A stretch of 64,000 nucleotides of DNA. Origin: Flagellimonas algicola. GTDB taxonomy: Bacteria > Bacteroidota > Bacteroidia > Flavobacteriales > Flavobacteriaceae. Both the position numbers and the translations under genes were made by a program. Below are positions 17,976 to 26,447 of this stretch, piece by piece. The notes beneath the pieces are model-generated. The model was not told where the DNA came from, made no database searches, and was given only the letters and a program-made list of their open reading frames with translations. Numbering within the stretch: the stretch's first letter is position 1; every line of letters starts with the position of its first letter. The stretch covers positions 1,856,657 through 1,920,656 of the forward strand of contig NZ_VCNI01000001.1 of assembly GCF_005937185.1 (NCBI RefSeq), written 5' to 3'.

Positions 17976-18995
17976 ATGGGTAAAAAAATAACGATTTACG
18001 ATCTAGCGGAACAGCTTCATGTTTCTCCGGCAACGGTTAGCCGGTCCTTGAACAATCATCCGTCCATTAGCACGGAAACCAAAACCAAAGTGGTCAGGGC
18101 GGCGCAGGAAGCTGGATATAAGGTGAATAAATTCGCAGCAAATCTCAGCAAACAAAAGTCCAATACCATTGGGGTAATCGTTCCAAAACTCAATTCCGCT
18201 TTCATGTCCACCATCCTTGCCGGGGTGGAAAAAATTGCGAATGAGGCAGGATACAATCTTATCATCAGTCAATCTTTGGAATCCATGGAAAAGGAAAAGA
18301 TGAATGCCCATGCCCTGTTTCAAAGCGGGGTGGATGCCCTCATCGTTTCTCTAGCCTACGATACCTCAACCTATGACCACTTTAGTAATTTTACTAAAGT
18401 TGGCATTCCAGTGCTGTTTGTAGATCGGGTGTATCCCATGGAAAATTGCTCCACCATTGTAATTGACAACCAACAAGCTGGTCATGACGCAACGGAACAC
18501 CTTATACAACAGGGGTGCAAAAATCTATTGCATGTTTCTGGGCATCTCAATCGGAGCATTTATGCCGAGCGACTTCAGGGATTTAAAAATGCCATGGCGA
18601 AGCATCACATGGAATTCACGGATGCCAATCTGCTGGAGAGCGACCTGGACCCCAATAGCGTGGGCGAACTCATCAATCACTTGCAACAAATCAATGGGGC
18701 TATTGACGGTATTTTTGTATCCAACGATCGATTTGCCGCGAGCTGCATTAAGGAACTTCAAAAACTACACTATAAAATCCCAGAGGATATCAAGGTGATT
18801 GGTTTCAATAACGATTCCATTTGCGAGTTAATGACACCTACCTTAAGCACCATTGATTATCCCGGATACCAAATGGGAGTTTTGGCGGCCCAAGGAGTAA
18901 TCGGTCATCTAAACGGAAATATTGATTTGCTTCCTGCCAATTCCATTAGCCTTAGGCACAGGTTGGTGGTTAGGGAATCTTCCTCCAATGACTAA
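17976..18995 (+). CDS. LacI/GalR-family transcriptional regulator
   Basis: A 339-residue repressor. I placed the start at the ATG at 17976, immediately before the helix-turn-helix (ITIYDLAEQLHVSPATVSRSLNNHP, residues 4-28), rather than at an upstream TTG. A periplasmic-binding-protein-like effector domain follows (NTIGVIVPKLNSAFMSTILAG onward, about 60-335), with VSNDRFAASCI and VIGFNNDSICELMTP as family landmarks. It lies 73 bp after the ThuA gene on the same strand. The paired operator-like sites between ThuA and susC suggest it controls both arms of the hexuronate locus, with the inducer probably a pathway sugar. Confidence 0.93.
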   Translation: MGKKITIYDLAEQLHVSPATVSRSLNNHPSISTETKTKVVRAAQEAGYKVNKFAANLSKQKSNTIGVIVPKLNSAFMSTILAGVEKIANEAGYNLIISQSLESMEKEKMNAHALFQSGVDALIVSLAYDTSTYDHFSNFTKVGIPVLFVDRVYPMENCSTIVIDNQQAGHDATEHLIQQGCKNLLHVSGHLNRSIYAERLQGFKNAMAKHHMEFTDANLLESDLDPNSVGELINHLQQINGAIDGIFVSNDRFAASCIKELQKLHYKIPEDIKVIGFNNDSICELMTPTLSTIDYPGYQMGVLAAQGVIGHLNGNIDLLPANSISLRHRLVVRESSSND

Positions 18996-19053
18996 TTGCA
19001 ACTTCTTACTTACCCTTTATATTTGCCATCTTTTTCCATAATTCCTAACTTCA

Positions 19054-20436
19054 ATGCCCATTTGTTTACAGGCTTTGTATACCATAATAGACATAGAGAC
19101 CACCGGAAACGGCATCAAAGGCAACAAGATTACCGAAATTGCCATTTTTAAATTTGATGGCGTTGAAATTGTTGAGGAGTATTCCACCTTGGTAAATCCG
19201 CAAAGTCCAATCCCAAGCTTTATAACGGGACTTACAGGAATTGATGATCAAATGGTACAGGACGCTCCAGTTTTTTCCGAGATAGCGGAGCGCGTGCAAC
19301 AAATGACGAAGGATTGCATTTTTGTGGCCCATGCCGTTAATTTTGACTATGGGGTAATCAAGGAAGAATTTAGGCTATTGGGGGTTGATTTTGTTCGTAA
19401 AAAACTCTGTACGGTGAGACTATCACGAAAATTAATTCCCGGGCTGCAGTCCTATAGCTTGGGAAAACTGTGCTCGGCGGTTCAGATTCCGTTGACCGAC
19501 CGTCACCGTGCCCGGGGGGACGCGCACGCCACTACCCTGTTGTTCCATAAATTGGTGAATCTTCCGGCCGCTGAAGGAATCATCCAAAAGTTTTTGAATG
19601 CCCGAAGCCAGGAGGCCACCCTTCCTCCGCATTTGCCCAAATCCATTTTTGATGGAATCCCACAAAAACCGGGGATTTATTATTTCAAAAACCAAAAGGG
19701 AGAAATCATTTATGTGGGCAAGGCCATCAACCTTAAAAAACGGGTCTTGGGGCATTTCTATGATAAAAGCACCAAGGAAACCCGAATGTGCAATGAAACG
19801 GCTTCCATAGATTTCAAGCTATCCGGTAGTGAACTTGTGGCCTTGCTTATGGAATCTGCTGAAATCAAGCGCCTTTTTCCTCCCTATAACAGCGCCCAAA
19901 AGCGTATTGGCAAACAATATGCGCTGTTTGCCTACGAAGACCGCAAAGGTATTCTCCATTTGGCCTGTAACACCCTTAAAGGTGCGCCTAACCCCATTAA
20001 GGTTTTTTACAACCAAACCGATTGCCGGGCTTTTCTAGAGCAATTGTGTAAAACCTTCTCGCTTTGCCCAAAATACTGCCATCTGCAACAAACCAACACC
20101 GTTTGCTCCCATCATGAGATTACCACTTGTGAGGGTATTTGCTCAGGTGAGGAAAGCGTATCTACTTATAACGAAAAAGTGGGGTATGCCATTTCCAGTG
20201 TAAAACAGGCCCAAAATGAGGTGCGCATCATAAAAGAAAAGGGAAGAGAACCCAATGAAAATGCTGTGGTATTGCTTTCGGAAGGAGTTTATAAGGGATA
20301 CGGATTCATTGATCACCAAGTGGAGATTACCTCCATGGAAGACATTGAGGCCTTTATAATTCCACAAAAAAACACTTTGGAGACACAGCGCATCGTAGAA
20401 TCCCTACTACCGCGATTGGAATCCTATGTAATCTAA
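19054..20436 (+). CDS. DEDDh exonuclease / GIY-YIG nuclease fusion
   Basis: A 460-residue two-nuclease protein. The N-terminal DnaQ-like exonuclease has ExoI (Asp13 and Glu15 in DIETTG), ExoII (NFD at 96-98) and ExoIII (HRARGD at 151-156, the DEDDh arrangement). The C-terminal GIY-YIG domain has PGIYYF (206-211), YVGKA (220-224) and a following Arg230, as in the UvrC N-terminal nuclease. There is no helicase or UvrC C-terminal endonuclease half. It resembles DnaQ-UvrC-like fusions also known from actinobacteria and is presumably a DNA-repair enzyme. It has no obvious operon partner. Confidence 0.92.
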   Translation: MPICLQALYTIIDIETTGNGIKGNKITEIAIFKFDGVEIVEEYSTLVNPQSPIPSFITGLTGIDDQMVQDAPVFSEIAERVQQMTKDCIFVAHAVNFDYGVIKEEFRLLGVDFVRKKLCTVRLSRKLIPGLQSYSLGKLCSAVQIPLTDRHRARGDAHATTLLFHKLVNLPAAEGIIQKFLNARSQEATLPPHLPKSIFDGIPQKPGIYYFKNQKGEIIYVGKAINLKKRVLGHFYDKSTKETRMCNETASIDFKLSGSELVALLMESAEIKRLFPPYNSAQKRIGKQYALFAYEDRKGILHLACNTLKGAPNPIKVFYNQTDCRAFLEQLCKTFSLCPKYCHLQQTNTVCSHHEITTCEGICSGEESVSTYNEKVGYAISSVKQAQNEVRIIKEKGREPNENAVVLLSEGVYKGYGFIDHQVEITSMEDIEAFIIPQKNTLETQRIVESLLPRLESYVI

Positions 20437-20444
20437 ATCCATGG

Positions 20445-20540
20445 TTATTTGTTTATCCTCCGGTACATTTTTACCATGAAAGCAATCCAAACGACCAAGA
20501 TAATGGCAACAAATACGATATAGGGAAAGAGGATATCCAT
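20445..20540 (-). CDS. Very small membrane protein (31 aa), tentative
   Basis: Reading the minus strand from an ATG at 20540 gives a 31-residue frame: MDILFPYIVF, then AIILVVWIAFMV, then the basic tail KMYRRINK and TAA. A single membrane helix with a positively charged cytoplasmic end fits a genuine microprotein. It fills the otherwise empty 281-bp gap between the nuclease fusion and the aldose epimerase-like gene. No family is recognised, and it is short enough to be chance. Confidence 0.35.
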   Translation of the reverse strand: MDILFPYIVFVAIILVVWIAFMVKMYRRINK

Positions 20541-20717
20541 AAACAAAATAAAATTTGATAGTTGCCCCAATACCGGAATTCCTCAAGTGGAATTCTTAAT
20601 ATTTCTAACGGAAAAGCATCTAGCCAAGCGAATGCATTTCCGACATCAGTCTAAATTAGTAAGAAAAAGAATACGCGCCGCTCCGAAATTGTTAGGAAAG
20701 CTGCAATTCATCGAAAA

Positions 20718-21491
20718 TTAGACCGAAAGTACCACCTTGAACACGGCCACTTCCCCCTTGAGCTGTTGAAACCCCTGATGAAGTTGATCTTGCGCCACGG
20801 TATACGGGTAAAATGAAATGGGCTCAATGCAGATCATATTCCGAACCTCGGTCCAGCACATAAAATGCCCAAAACCTTCCGTTGAAATAGTAATATCCCT
20901 TTTATCCCGAAGCAGGATTGAAGTGGTGTCTTGCACCTGAAAGGCACGGCTGCCCACTTCCAAGACATCATCCAATTGGATTTCGCCTTGTCCCGCAATA
21001 ATCAATGGCTTTTCCGTATGCAATTTAAATGCGGGATGATACCCGAGCATAAAGGGCATGTTTTCTTCGCCAGAAATCTTAAAACCAATCTCCAATTGAT
21101 TGCCACTTAACTGAAAGGTCTTTTCAAATCGGAAATCGTATGGCCAAACCAACCATTCTTCGGAAGACTTTTCGGGAAATTTCGAATTTTTTACAGGCGT
21201 ATCCGCTTTATAATGCTTGACAAAGGATGCGGTCGTCTCGGTATTCGATTCCAAGAAATAATCCAATTCGCGTAGCAATCCATGCTGATCTTGAATGGCA
21301 TTCCCTTTGGGGACCTGTACCCTAAAATCCGCCTCATTTACCGGGCCAATAATCGGGAACATTTCCGTATCCGAACTTCGCCATCCGGGACTTCCTTTTT
21401 GGTGGATGAACTCGTGTCCTTGATTTTTTAAACACACAAGTTCTCCCGCTTCAATGGTAACGGAGGTATTCCCTTGTTGTAATGCTATCAT
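20718..21491 (-). CDS. Aldose 1-epimerase-family protein
   Basis: A 257-residue beta-sandwich protein of the galactose mutarotase-like superfamily, closest in pattern to the short YeaD-like or 'aldose epimerase family' proteins of Bacteroidetes. Landmarks include FPIIGPVNEADF, the conserved HGLLREL (residues about 70-76) and the catalytic-region MLGYHPAFKL. It lacks a signal peptide and is cytoplasmic. Its start overlaps the stop of the M20 peptidase gene in ATGA. The likely activity is anomer interconversion of a hexose or hexose phosphate; the exact sugar is unknown. Confidence 0.85.
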   Translation of the reverse strand: MIALQQGNTSVTIEAGELVCLKNQGHEFIHQKGSPGWRSSDTEMFPIIGPVNEADFRVQVPKGNAIQDQHGLLRELDYFLESNTETTASFVKHYKADTPVKNSKFPEKSSEEWLVWPYDFRFEKTFQLSGNQLEIGFKISGEENMPFMLGYHPAFKLHTEKPLIIAGQGEIQLDDVLEVGSRAFQVQDTTSILLRDKRDITISTEGFGHFMCWTEVRNMICIEPISFYPYTVAQDQLHQGFQQLKGEVAVFKVVLSV

Positions 21492-22789
21492 TTCTCGGAA
21501 TTGATTAGTCGATAAATCAGTATGGCCGTTCGCTGGGTCAATGCTTCAATGGTATTCAAATTCACGGTTTCCTGGGGCGTATGCGCCCCGGTTCCCATGG
21601 TCCCCAATCCGTCCAGACAATCTACATATTCAGCTACAAAGGATACATCAGCTGCACCCCTTTTTCCAGGATCATATGCCAAAACCTCTCCCTGGTCCAA
21701 ATCCAAACTCACCTGGTTCAAAATCCCGAGCAGGGCATGGTTTCCTTCAGTGGGTCCCATCGCGGGATAGCTATCCGTAAATGAAATACTGGCGGAAGTC
21801 ATTGGAAGGTTATTGCCTACTATTTCGCGCATTTTGCTTCTTGCCCTTTCTTTCTGCTCTTCGGAAATAAAGCGAAGTCCCCCTTTGGCAATAGCTTTTT
21901 GGGCCACCACATTGCTTTTTCCAAAGACATCACCTTTACTGGTTGAGGCATCAAAATTGACAAAGGTTCCGCCCAAGACCGTACCGGGATTGAAGGTCAA
22001 TAAATCCTCGCCCTTCACATCCGTATAAAATTGATGCAGGATTCTGGACATCTCAAAAATGGCTCCAGCTCCAGTACGCTCACTGAAAACCCCGGAAGAA
22101 TGTGCTCGCTTTCCATCTACCTCCACAGCCCAACCCGAAGCTCCCCTTCGGGCCACGGTTGCATAGTTGAAGCCTGTTGAATTTTCAAAACCCAGGGCAA
22201 TGTCACTACGCTTTGCTGCCTCCACCAAATCCTTTCTACTTATAGTAAGTGGTTTCCCAGTACTCTCTTCATCTCCGGTGAAAGCCACGATGATCTGTGC
22301 ATCATCCAGAAGACCGTTCTCGCGTAGAGCCTTAAGTGCATACAATACAATGACATCTCCACCTTTCATGTCGTTTCCACCTGGTGCGTGCGCAATGCTA
22401 TCGTTGACCATCTTAAATTTTTGAAACGGACTGTCTTCCTCAAAAACAGTGTCCAAATGACCAATCAGTAAAAGTTTTCTCCCTTTATTTCCATTGGTTT
22501 CCGCGAAAAAGTGGCCTGCTCTACCCATTTCTGGTGGCATTTCAATCCATCGGGAGTCAAAATTGATATTCTCAAAGGCATCTTTGAAGACCATCCCTAC
22601 TTCCTTCACGCCTTTGGCATTAAGAGTACCGCTATTGATATTTACCACTTTCTCCAAAAAAGCGATGGCGTCAGCATTGTTCTGGGCAATGGTTTTGACA
22701 ATTTTTTTCTCCGTTCGGGACAGTTTTTGGGCAGTAAGCGTTCCTACCATAAACAGGCTTAAAACGCAAATAAAGATTTTGAAATGCAT
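21488..22789 (-). CDS. Secreted M20-family metallopeptidase (glutamate carboxypeptidase-like)
   Basis: A 433-residue zinc peptidase with a signal peptide (MHFKIFICVLSLFMVGTLTAQ). Metal-binding motifs are in order: IGHLDTVFE (His and Asp), GGNDMKGGD (bridging Asp), the catalytic GDEESTG and, at the C-terminus, GTGAHTPQETVN. A dimerisation domain is inserted near HSSGVFSERTGAGAIFEMS. It resembles carboxypeptidase G2-like enzymes that trim C-terminal glutamate or dipeptides in the periplasm. It is coupled by an ATGA overlap to the aldose epimerase-like gene downstream, for which no functional link is apparent. Confidence 0.93.
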   Translation of the reverse strand: MHFKIFICVLSLFMVGTLTAQKLSRTEKKIVKTIAQNNADAIAFLEKVVNINSGTLNAKGVKEVGMVFKDAFENINFDSRWIEMPPEMGRAGHFFAETNGNKGRKLLLIGHLDTVFEEDSPFQKFKMVNDSIAHAPGGNDMKGGDVIVLYALKALRENGLLDDAQIIVAFTGDEESTGKPLTISRKDLVEAAKRSDIALGFENSTGFNYATVARRGASGWAVEVDGKRAHSSGVFSERTGAGAIFEMSRILHQFYTDVKGEDLLTFNPGTVLGGTFVNFDASTSKGDVFGKSNVVAQKAIAKGGLRFISEEQKERARSKMREIVGNNLPMTSASISFTDSYPAMGPTEGNHALLGILNQVSLDLDQGEVLAYDPGKRGAADVSFVAEYVDCLDGLGTMGTGAHTPQETVNLNTIEALTQRTAILIYRLINSEK

Positions 22790-22820
22790 GGTTTGTGACT
22801 TTGGGTGAATTTATCAATTT

Positions 22821-23801
22821 TTAATCAATAAATCCTTTTTCCCGCATCCAGTCGTCATTAAACATTTTGCCCACATATCGGCTGCCGTGGTCATGGAACA
22901 GTACCACCACCACATCATCCTTGGTAAAATGCTCCTTCAATTGCAACACGCCTTTTATTGCAGCTCCAGCAGAGTTCCCCAAGAACATCCCTTCCTCTTT
23001 GGCCAAACGTTGTGTATACACCGCCGCATCCTTGTCCGTTACTTTGGTAAAACCTTCTATGAGATCAAAGTTGACATTTTTGGGTAGAATATCTTCTCCT
23101 ATTCCTTCTGTGATATATGGGTAAATCTCGTTCTCATCGAAAATTCCTGTCTCGTGATATTTTTTGAAAACAGAGCCATAGGTATCAACTCCCCATACCT
23201 TTACATTGGGATTTTGTTCTTTGAGATAGCCTCCTACCCCTGAAACGGTTCCCCCAGTTCCAACTCCCACCACAAAATGGGTGACTTTTCCTTTGGTTTG
23301 CTCCCAAATTTCCGGGCCCGTGCTCAAATAATGGGCTTTGGTATTGCTTGGGTTGTCATATTGATTCACATACCAAGAGTTGGGAATTTCAGTAGACAAT
23401 CGCCTTGCCGTTGAGTAGTAACTTTGGGGATCATCAGGTGCTACATCCGTTGGACAGACATAAACCTCACTTCCCATTGCCTTTAAAATATCCACCTTTT
23501 CCTTGGATTGTTTATCGCTGATCACACAAATCATTCGATACCCCTTGACCACTGCGGCCAAGGCCAACCCCATGCCCGTATTACCCGACGTGCCTTCAAT
23601 GATGGTTCCGCCAGGTTTTAGCAGACCTTGTTTCTCCGCATCCTCCACCATTTGCAGAGCCATGCGATCTTTGACGGAATTTCCAGGATTAAAAGTTTCA
23701 TATTTTGCCAGTACCAAGCACGGTAGTTCTGCTGTGAGTTTGTTGAGTTTTACCAAAGGGGTGTTCCCAATAGTCTCCAGTATATTGTTTGCATATTTCA
23801 T
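22821..23801 (-). CDS. PLP-dependent cysteine synthase-family protein
   Basis: A 326-residue fold-type II PLP enzyme. I chose the start at 23801 (MKYANNILETIGNTPL), as family members begin this way; an upstream start would add 7 residues. The PLP lysine is Lys44 in NPGNSVKDR, the substrate loop TSGNTG lies at 71-76, and the phosphate-binding GVGTGGTVSG is present. It could be O-acetylserine sulfhydrylase or a cystathionine beta-synthase-like enzyme lacking CBS domains. The VLFHDHGSRYVGKMFND C-terminus is typical of the latter type. Upstream lies a repeat-rich spacer after the LolC/E-like gene. Confidence 0.92.
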   Translation of the reverse strand: MKYANNILETIGNTPLVKLNKLTAELPCLVLAKYETFNPGNSVKDRMALQMVEDAEKQGLLKPGGTIIEGTSGNTGMGLALAAVVKGYRMICVISDKQSKEKVDILKAMGSEVYVCPTDVAPDDPQSYYSTARRLSTEIPNSWYVNQYDNPSNTKAHYLSTGPEIWEQTKGKVTHFVVGVGTGGTVSGVGGYLKEQNPNVKVWGVDTYGSVFKKYHETGIFDENEIYPYITEGIGEDILPKNVNFDLIEGFTKVTDKDAAVYTQRLAKEEGMFLGNSAGAAIKGVLQLKEHFTKDDVVVVLFHDHGSRYVGKMFNDDWMREKGFID

Positions 23802-23870
23802 AGTCGCTGCAAAGATAGCCATAAGGTTGTCGGAGTTCTATACTGAAACTAAATTTTGATTCCGACAATC

Positions 23871-23930
23871 TTGGATGGTTGGATGGTTGGACGGTTGGAA
23901 TTGAAAACGGAAAATGGAAAGTGGAAAATT
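23871..23930 (+). repeat. Short degenerate tandem repeats in an intergenic spacer
   Basis: At 23871-23899 an 8-bp unit (TTGGATGG) is repeated about 3.5 times with one substitution. At 23903-23930 a 7-bp unit (GAAAACG, GAAAATG, GAAAGTG, GAAAATT) follows directly. Both lie between the permease stop and the cysteine synthase start, in the untranslated part of a co-directional gene pair. Confidence 0.75.
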
Positions 23931-23975
23931 AGCTGATCGGAAATCTCACCGTCGTTGATGTGTCGCTACCGAACC

Positions 23976-25217
23976 TTACTCAAACTTAATGGCCTTGACC
24001 GGACTTATTTTGGTGATGATGTATGATGGAACCAGTAACATGAGTAAACACAACAACATTACGCCAAAATTTAAGAGAATTACCGTTGGGATATCCATAT
24101 GCACAGGAATATATTCAATATAGTATTCCTCCGGATTTGGAAATTTAAACCACCGGTATTTGTCCTGAAGATAAAGTAATCCCAAACCAAGTCCATTGCC
24201 CCACAACAACCCAATACCAATCAAATAAGCGGCATTGTACAAAAACACCTTGCGAATGCTCCAATTTTCGGAGCCTAAAGCTTTTAGCACCCCAATCATT
24301 TGGGTACGTTCCAAAATCAATACCAGAAGTGCCGTAATCATATTGATCCCACCAACAATTATCATAATCCCAATGATGAGAGCTATGTTAAAATCGAACA
24401 GGCCGATCCATTCAAAAATTCTGAAGTATTTGGATTTGATATTAATGGCATCCAAATTGGATGGGGTTTTGCCATAAATTTCATTGCTTTTTTCCTCCAA
24501 ATGGTCAAAAACGTCCAAAAAGACCTCAAAGTTCCCAATTTCATTTTCCGACCATTTGTTTATTCGCTGGATGTGACGGATATCCACAAAAATGTAATTG
24601 GCATCAAATTCCTCGAAACCGCTGTCATAAACGCCCACGATTTCAAAACGTCTATTGTTGGGCACCCTGGAAGCATCACCATCCTTAAGGAAAAAGGAGA
24701 AAAAAGTGTCATTGACTCCCAATTGAAGACGATTGGCCATAAGCCTTGAAATCAACACCTCATCATTCAACCTTCCTGTATAATCAGGAATCCGACCCTC
24801 TACAAGGTATTCCTCAAAGACATTCCAGTCATAATCTGTGCCCACTCCTTTGGCCAACATCCCCTCAAAGGTTTCCTCAGTGCGGATAATTCCACCTTTG
24901 GTGGCAACAGCCTGGACGTGTCGTACACCATCCACATCCTTGAACATGGGGTAAAAATCTTGTTCCAGGGAAACTGGAATCACGGAAACTTCTGAGGTAT
25001 TGTTATCGTAATTGGAAATTTGGATATGCCCGTTGAATGCGGATACCTTTTCCCGAATCTTGTGCTTAAGGCCAACACCCGTGGCAATGGCTATAAGCAT
25101 CATCACAATACCAATGGCAATGGCAGCAATGGCAATTTTTATTATAGGAGCGGAAATGCTAATTTTATGCTCCTTCCCTGTTATCAGGCGTTTGGCAATA
25201 AACAATTCTAAATTCAA
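23976..25217 (-). CDS. FtsX/LolC-E-type ABC transporter permease
   Basis: A 413-residue inner-membrane permease of the lipoprotein-releasing/MacB type. One membrane span near residues 25-48 precedes a large periplasmic domain (about 50-265), and three spans follow at about 275-300, 325-350 and 375-400; the FtsX motif VLKALGSENWSIRKVF lies in the cytoplasmic loop. It probably extracts lipoproteins from the inner membrane with an ATPase encoded elsewhere. The start is a TTG at 25217; there is no in-frame ATG upstream because a TAA stop precedes it. The divergent NamZ-like gene starts only 3 bp away. Confidence 0.9.
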   Translation of the reverse strand: MNLELFIAKRLITGKEHKISISAPIIKIAIAAIAIGIVMMLIAIATGVGLKHKIREKVSAFNGHIQISNYDNNTSEVSVIPVSLEQDFYPMFKDVDGVRHVQAVATKGGIIRTEETFEGMLAKGVGTDYDWNVFEEYLVEGRIPDYTGRLNDEVLISRLMANRLQLGVNDTFFSFFLKDGDASRVPNNRRFEIVGVYDSGFEEFDANYIFVDIRHIQRINKWSENEIGNFEVFLDVFDHLEEKSNEIYGKTPSNLDAINIKSKYFRIFEWIGLFDFNIALIIGIMIIVGGINMITALLVLILERTQMIGVLKALGSENWSIRKVFLYNAAYLIGIGLLWGNGLGLGLLYLQDKYRWFKFPNPEEYYIEYIPVHMDIPTVILLNFGVMLLCLLMLLVPSYIITKISPVKAIKFE

Positions 25218-25220
25218 CGA

Positions 25221-26447
25221 ATGCCCATTTTATCTCCTTTCAAAAGTACAGTTTTATTGTTGGTTTTGCTGCTTTCTTCCTGTAAAGGGCAGGAAGACAA
25301 AAAAGCTGCCGCATCAGAAAATGAAGAACAGGTCTTGGTTCCGGAAATTACCGTTGCCGCCAATAGAATCCAGAACTACCTTCCGCTACTTCAAGATAAA
25401 AGAGTGGCCGTAGTGGCCAATCAGACCAGCGTTATTTTCCAAGCGGATGGATATACCCATCTCGTGGATTCTTTGCTGAACCGACAAGTGAATATTAAGA
25501 CAGTCTTTGCCCCAGAACACGGTTTTAGAGGTAAGGCAGATGCAGGAGAACTGGTCAAGGATGGGGTGGATACCAAAACCTCCCTACCCATTGTTTCCCT
25601 TTATGGCAAAAATAGAAAGCCCTCCCAAGAACAGTTATCGGATGTTGATGTTGTCCTGTTTGACATCCAGGATGTTGGGGTTAGGTTCTACACCTATATT
25701 GCTACGCTGCAGCTGGTAATGGAGGCCTGTGCCGAAGTAGGGGTGCCCGTTATAGTATTAGATCGCCCCAATCCCAATGGACATTATGTTGATGGCCCTA
25801 CCATGCTGAAGGAACATACCGGTTTTCTAGGAATGACCCAGATACCCTTGGTCTATGGTTTAACCATTGGCGAATATGCACAGATGATCAATGAAGAAAA
25901 GTGGTTGGAAGGCGATGGCAAGGCGGATTTGACTGTAATTCCCTTGGAAAACTATACGCATGCCTCAGATTATCATTTACCCATACGTCCATCACCCAAC
26001 TTGCCCAATGACACCTCTATAACGCTATATCCCAGTCTAGGGCTTTTTGAAGGCACCCATATCAATGCGGGAAGGGGGACGGAATTTCAGTTTCAGCGTT
26101 ATGGCGCTTCATTTTTGGATAGCACCCAATACAACTTCGATTATATTCCGCAACCCAATTTTGGGTCCAAACACCCCAAAGAAGAAGGCAAAAAGTGCTT
26201 TGGCAAGGATTTGGCAAAATCCGAAAGGATGAATGCTGTTTCCCTGGAATGGATTCTAGATGCCTACAAAAATTGTCCGGATAAGTCCAAATTCTTTAGG
26301 ACCAATTCCTTTACCAAACATGCTGGCACCCCATTACTTCAACAGCAAATTGAAGCCGGATTGTCAGAGGCTGAAATTAAAGCCACTTGGTCAGCTAAGC
26401 TGGAAAGCTTTAAGAAAATTCGGAAGAAATACTTGATGTATAACTAG
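25221..26447 (+). CDS. NamZ-type exo-N-acetylmuramidase lipoprotein (DUF1343)
   Basis: A 408-residue lipoprotein (lipobox LLSSC, Cys21) of the DUF1343 family, whose characterised member NamZ removes N-acetylmuramic acid from the non-reducing ends of muropeptide glycans. Landmarks are VAVVANQTSV, FAPEHGFRG (residues about 95-103), VLFDIQDVGVRFYTY, VIVLDRPNPNG and the late LFEGTHINAGRGT. It is expected in the periplasm for peptidoglycan turnover. It diverges from the LolC/E-type permease with 3 bp between starts and ends in a stop codon overlapping that of the convergent desaturase gene (shared CTAG). Confidence 0.9.
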   Translation: MPILSPFKSTVLLLVLLLSSCKGQEDKKAAASENEEQVLVPEITVAANRIQNYLPLLQDKRVAVVANQTSVIFQADGYTHLVDSLLNRQVNIKTVFAPEHGFRGKADAGELVKDGVDTKTSLPIVSLYGKNRKPSQEQLSDVDVVLFDIQDVGVRFYTYIATLQLVMEACAEVGVPVIVLDRPNPNGHYVDGPTMLKEHTGFLGMTQIPLVYGLTIGEYAQMINEEKWLEGDGKADLTVIPLENYTHASDYHLPIRPSPNLPNDTSITLYPSLGLFEGTHINAGRGTEFQFQRYGASFLDSTQYNFDYIPQPNFGSKHPKEEGKKCFGKDLAKSERMNAVSLEWILDAYKNCPDKSKFFRTNSFTKHAGTPLLQQQIEAGLSEAEIKATWSAKLESFKKIRKKYLMYN

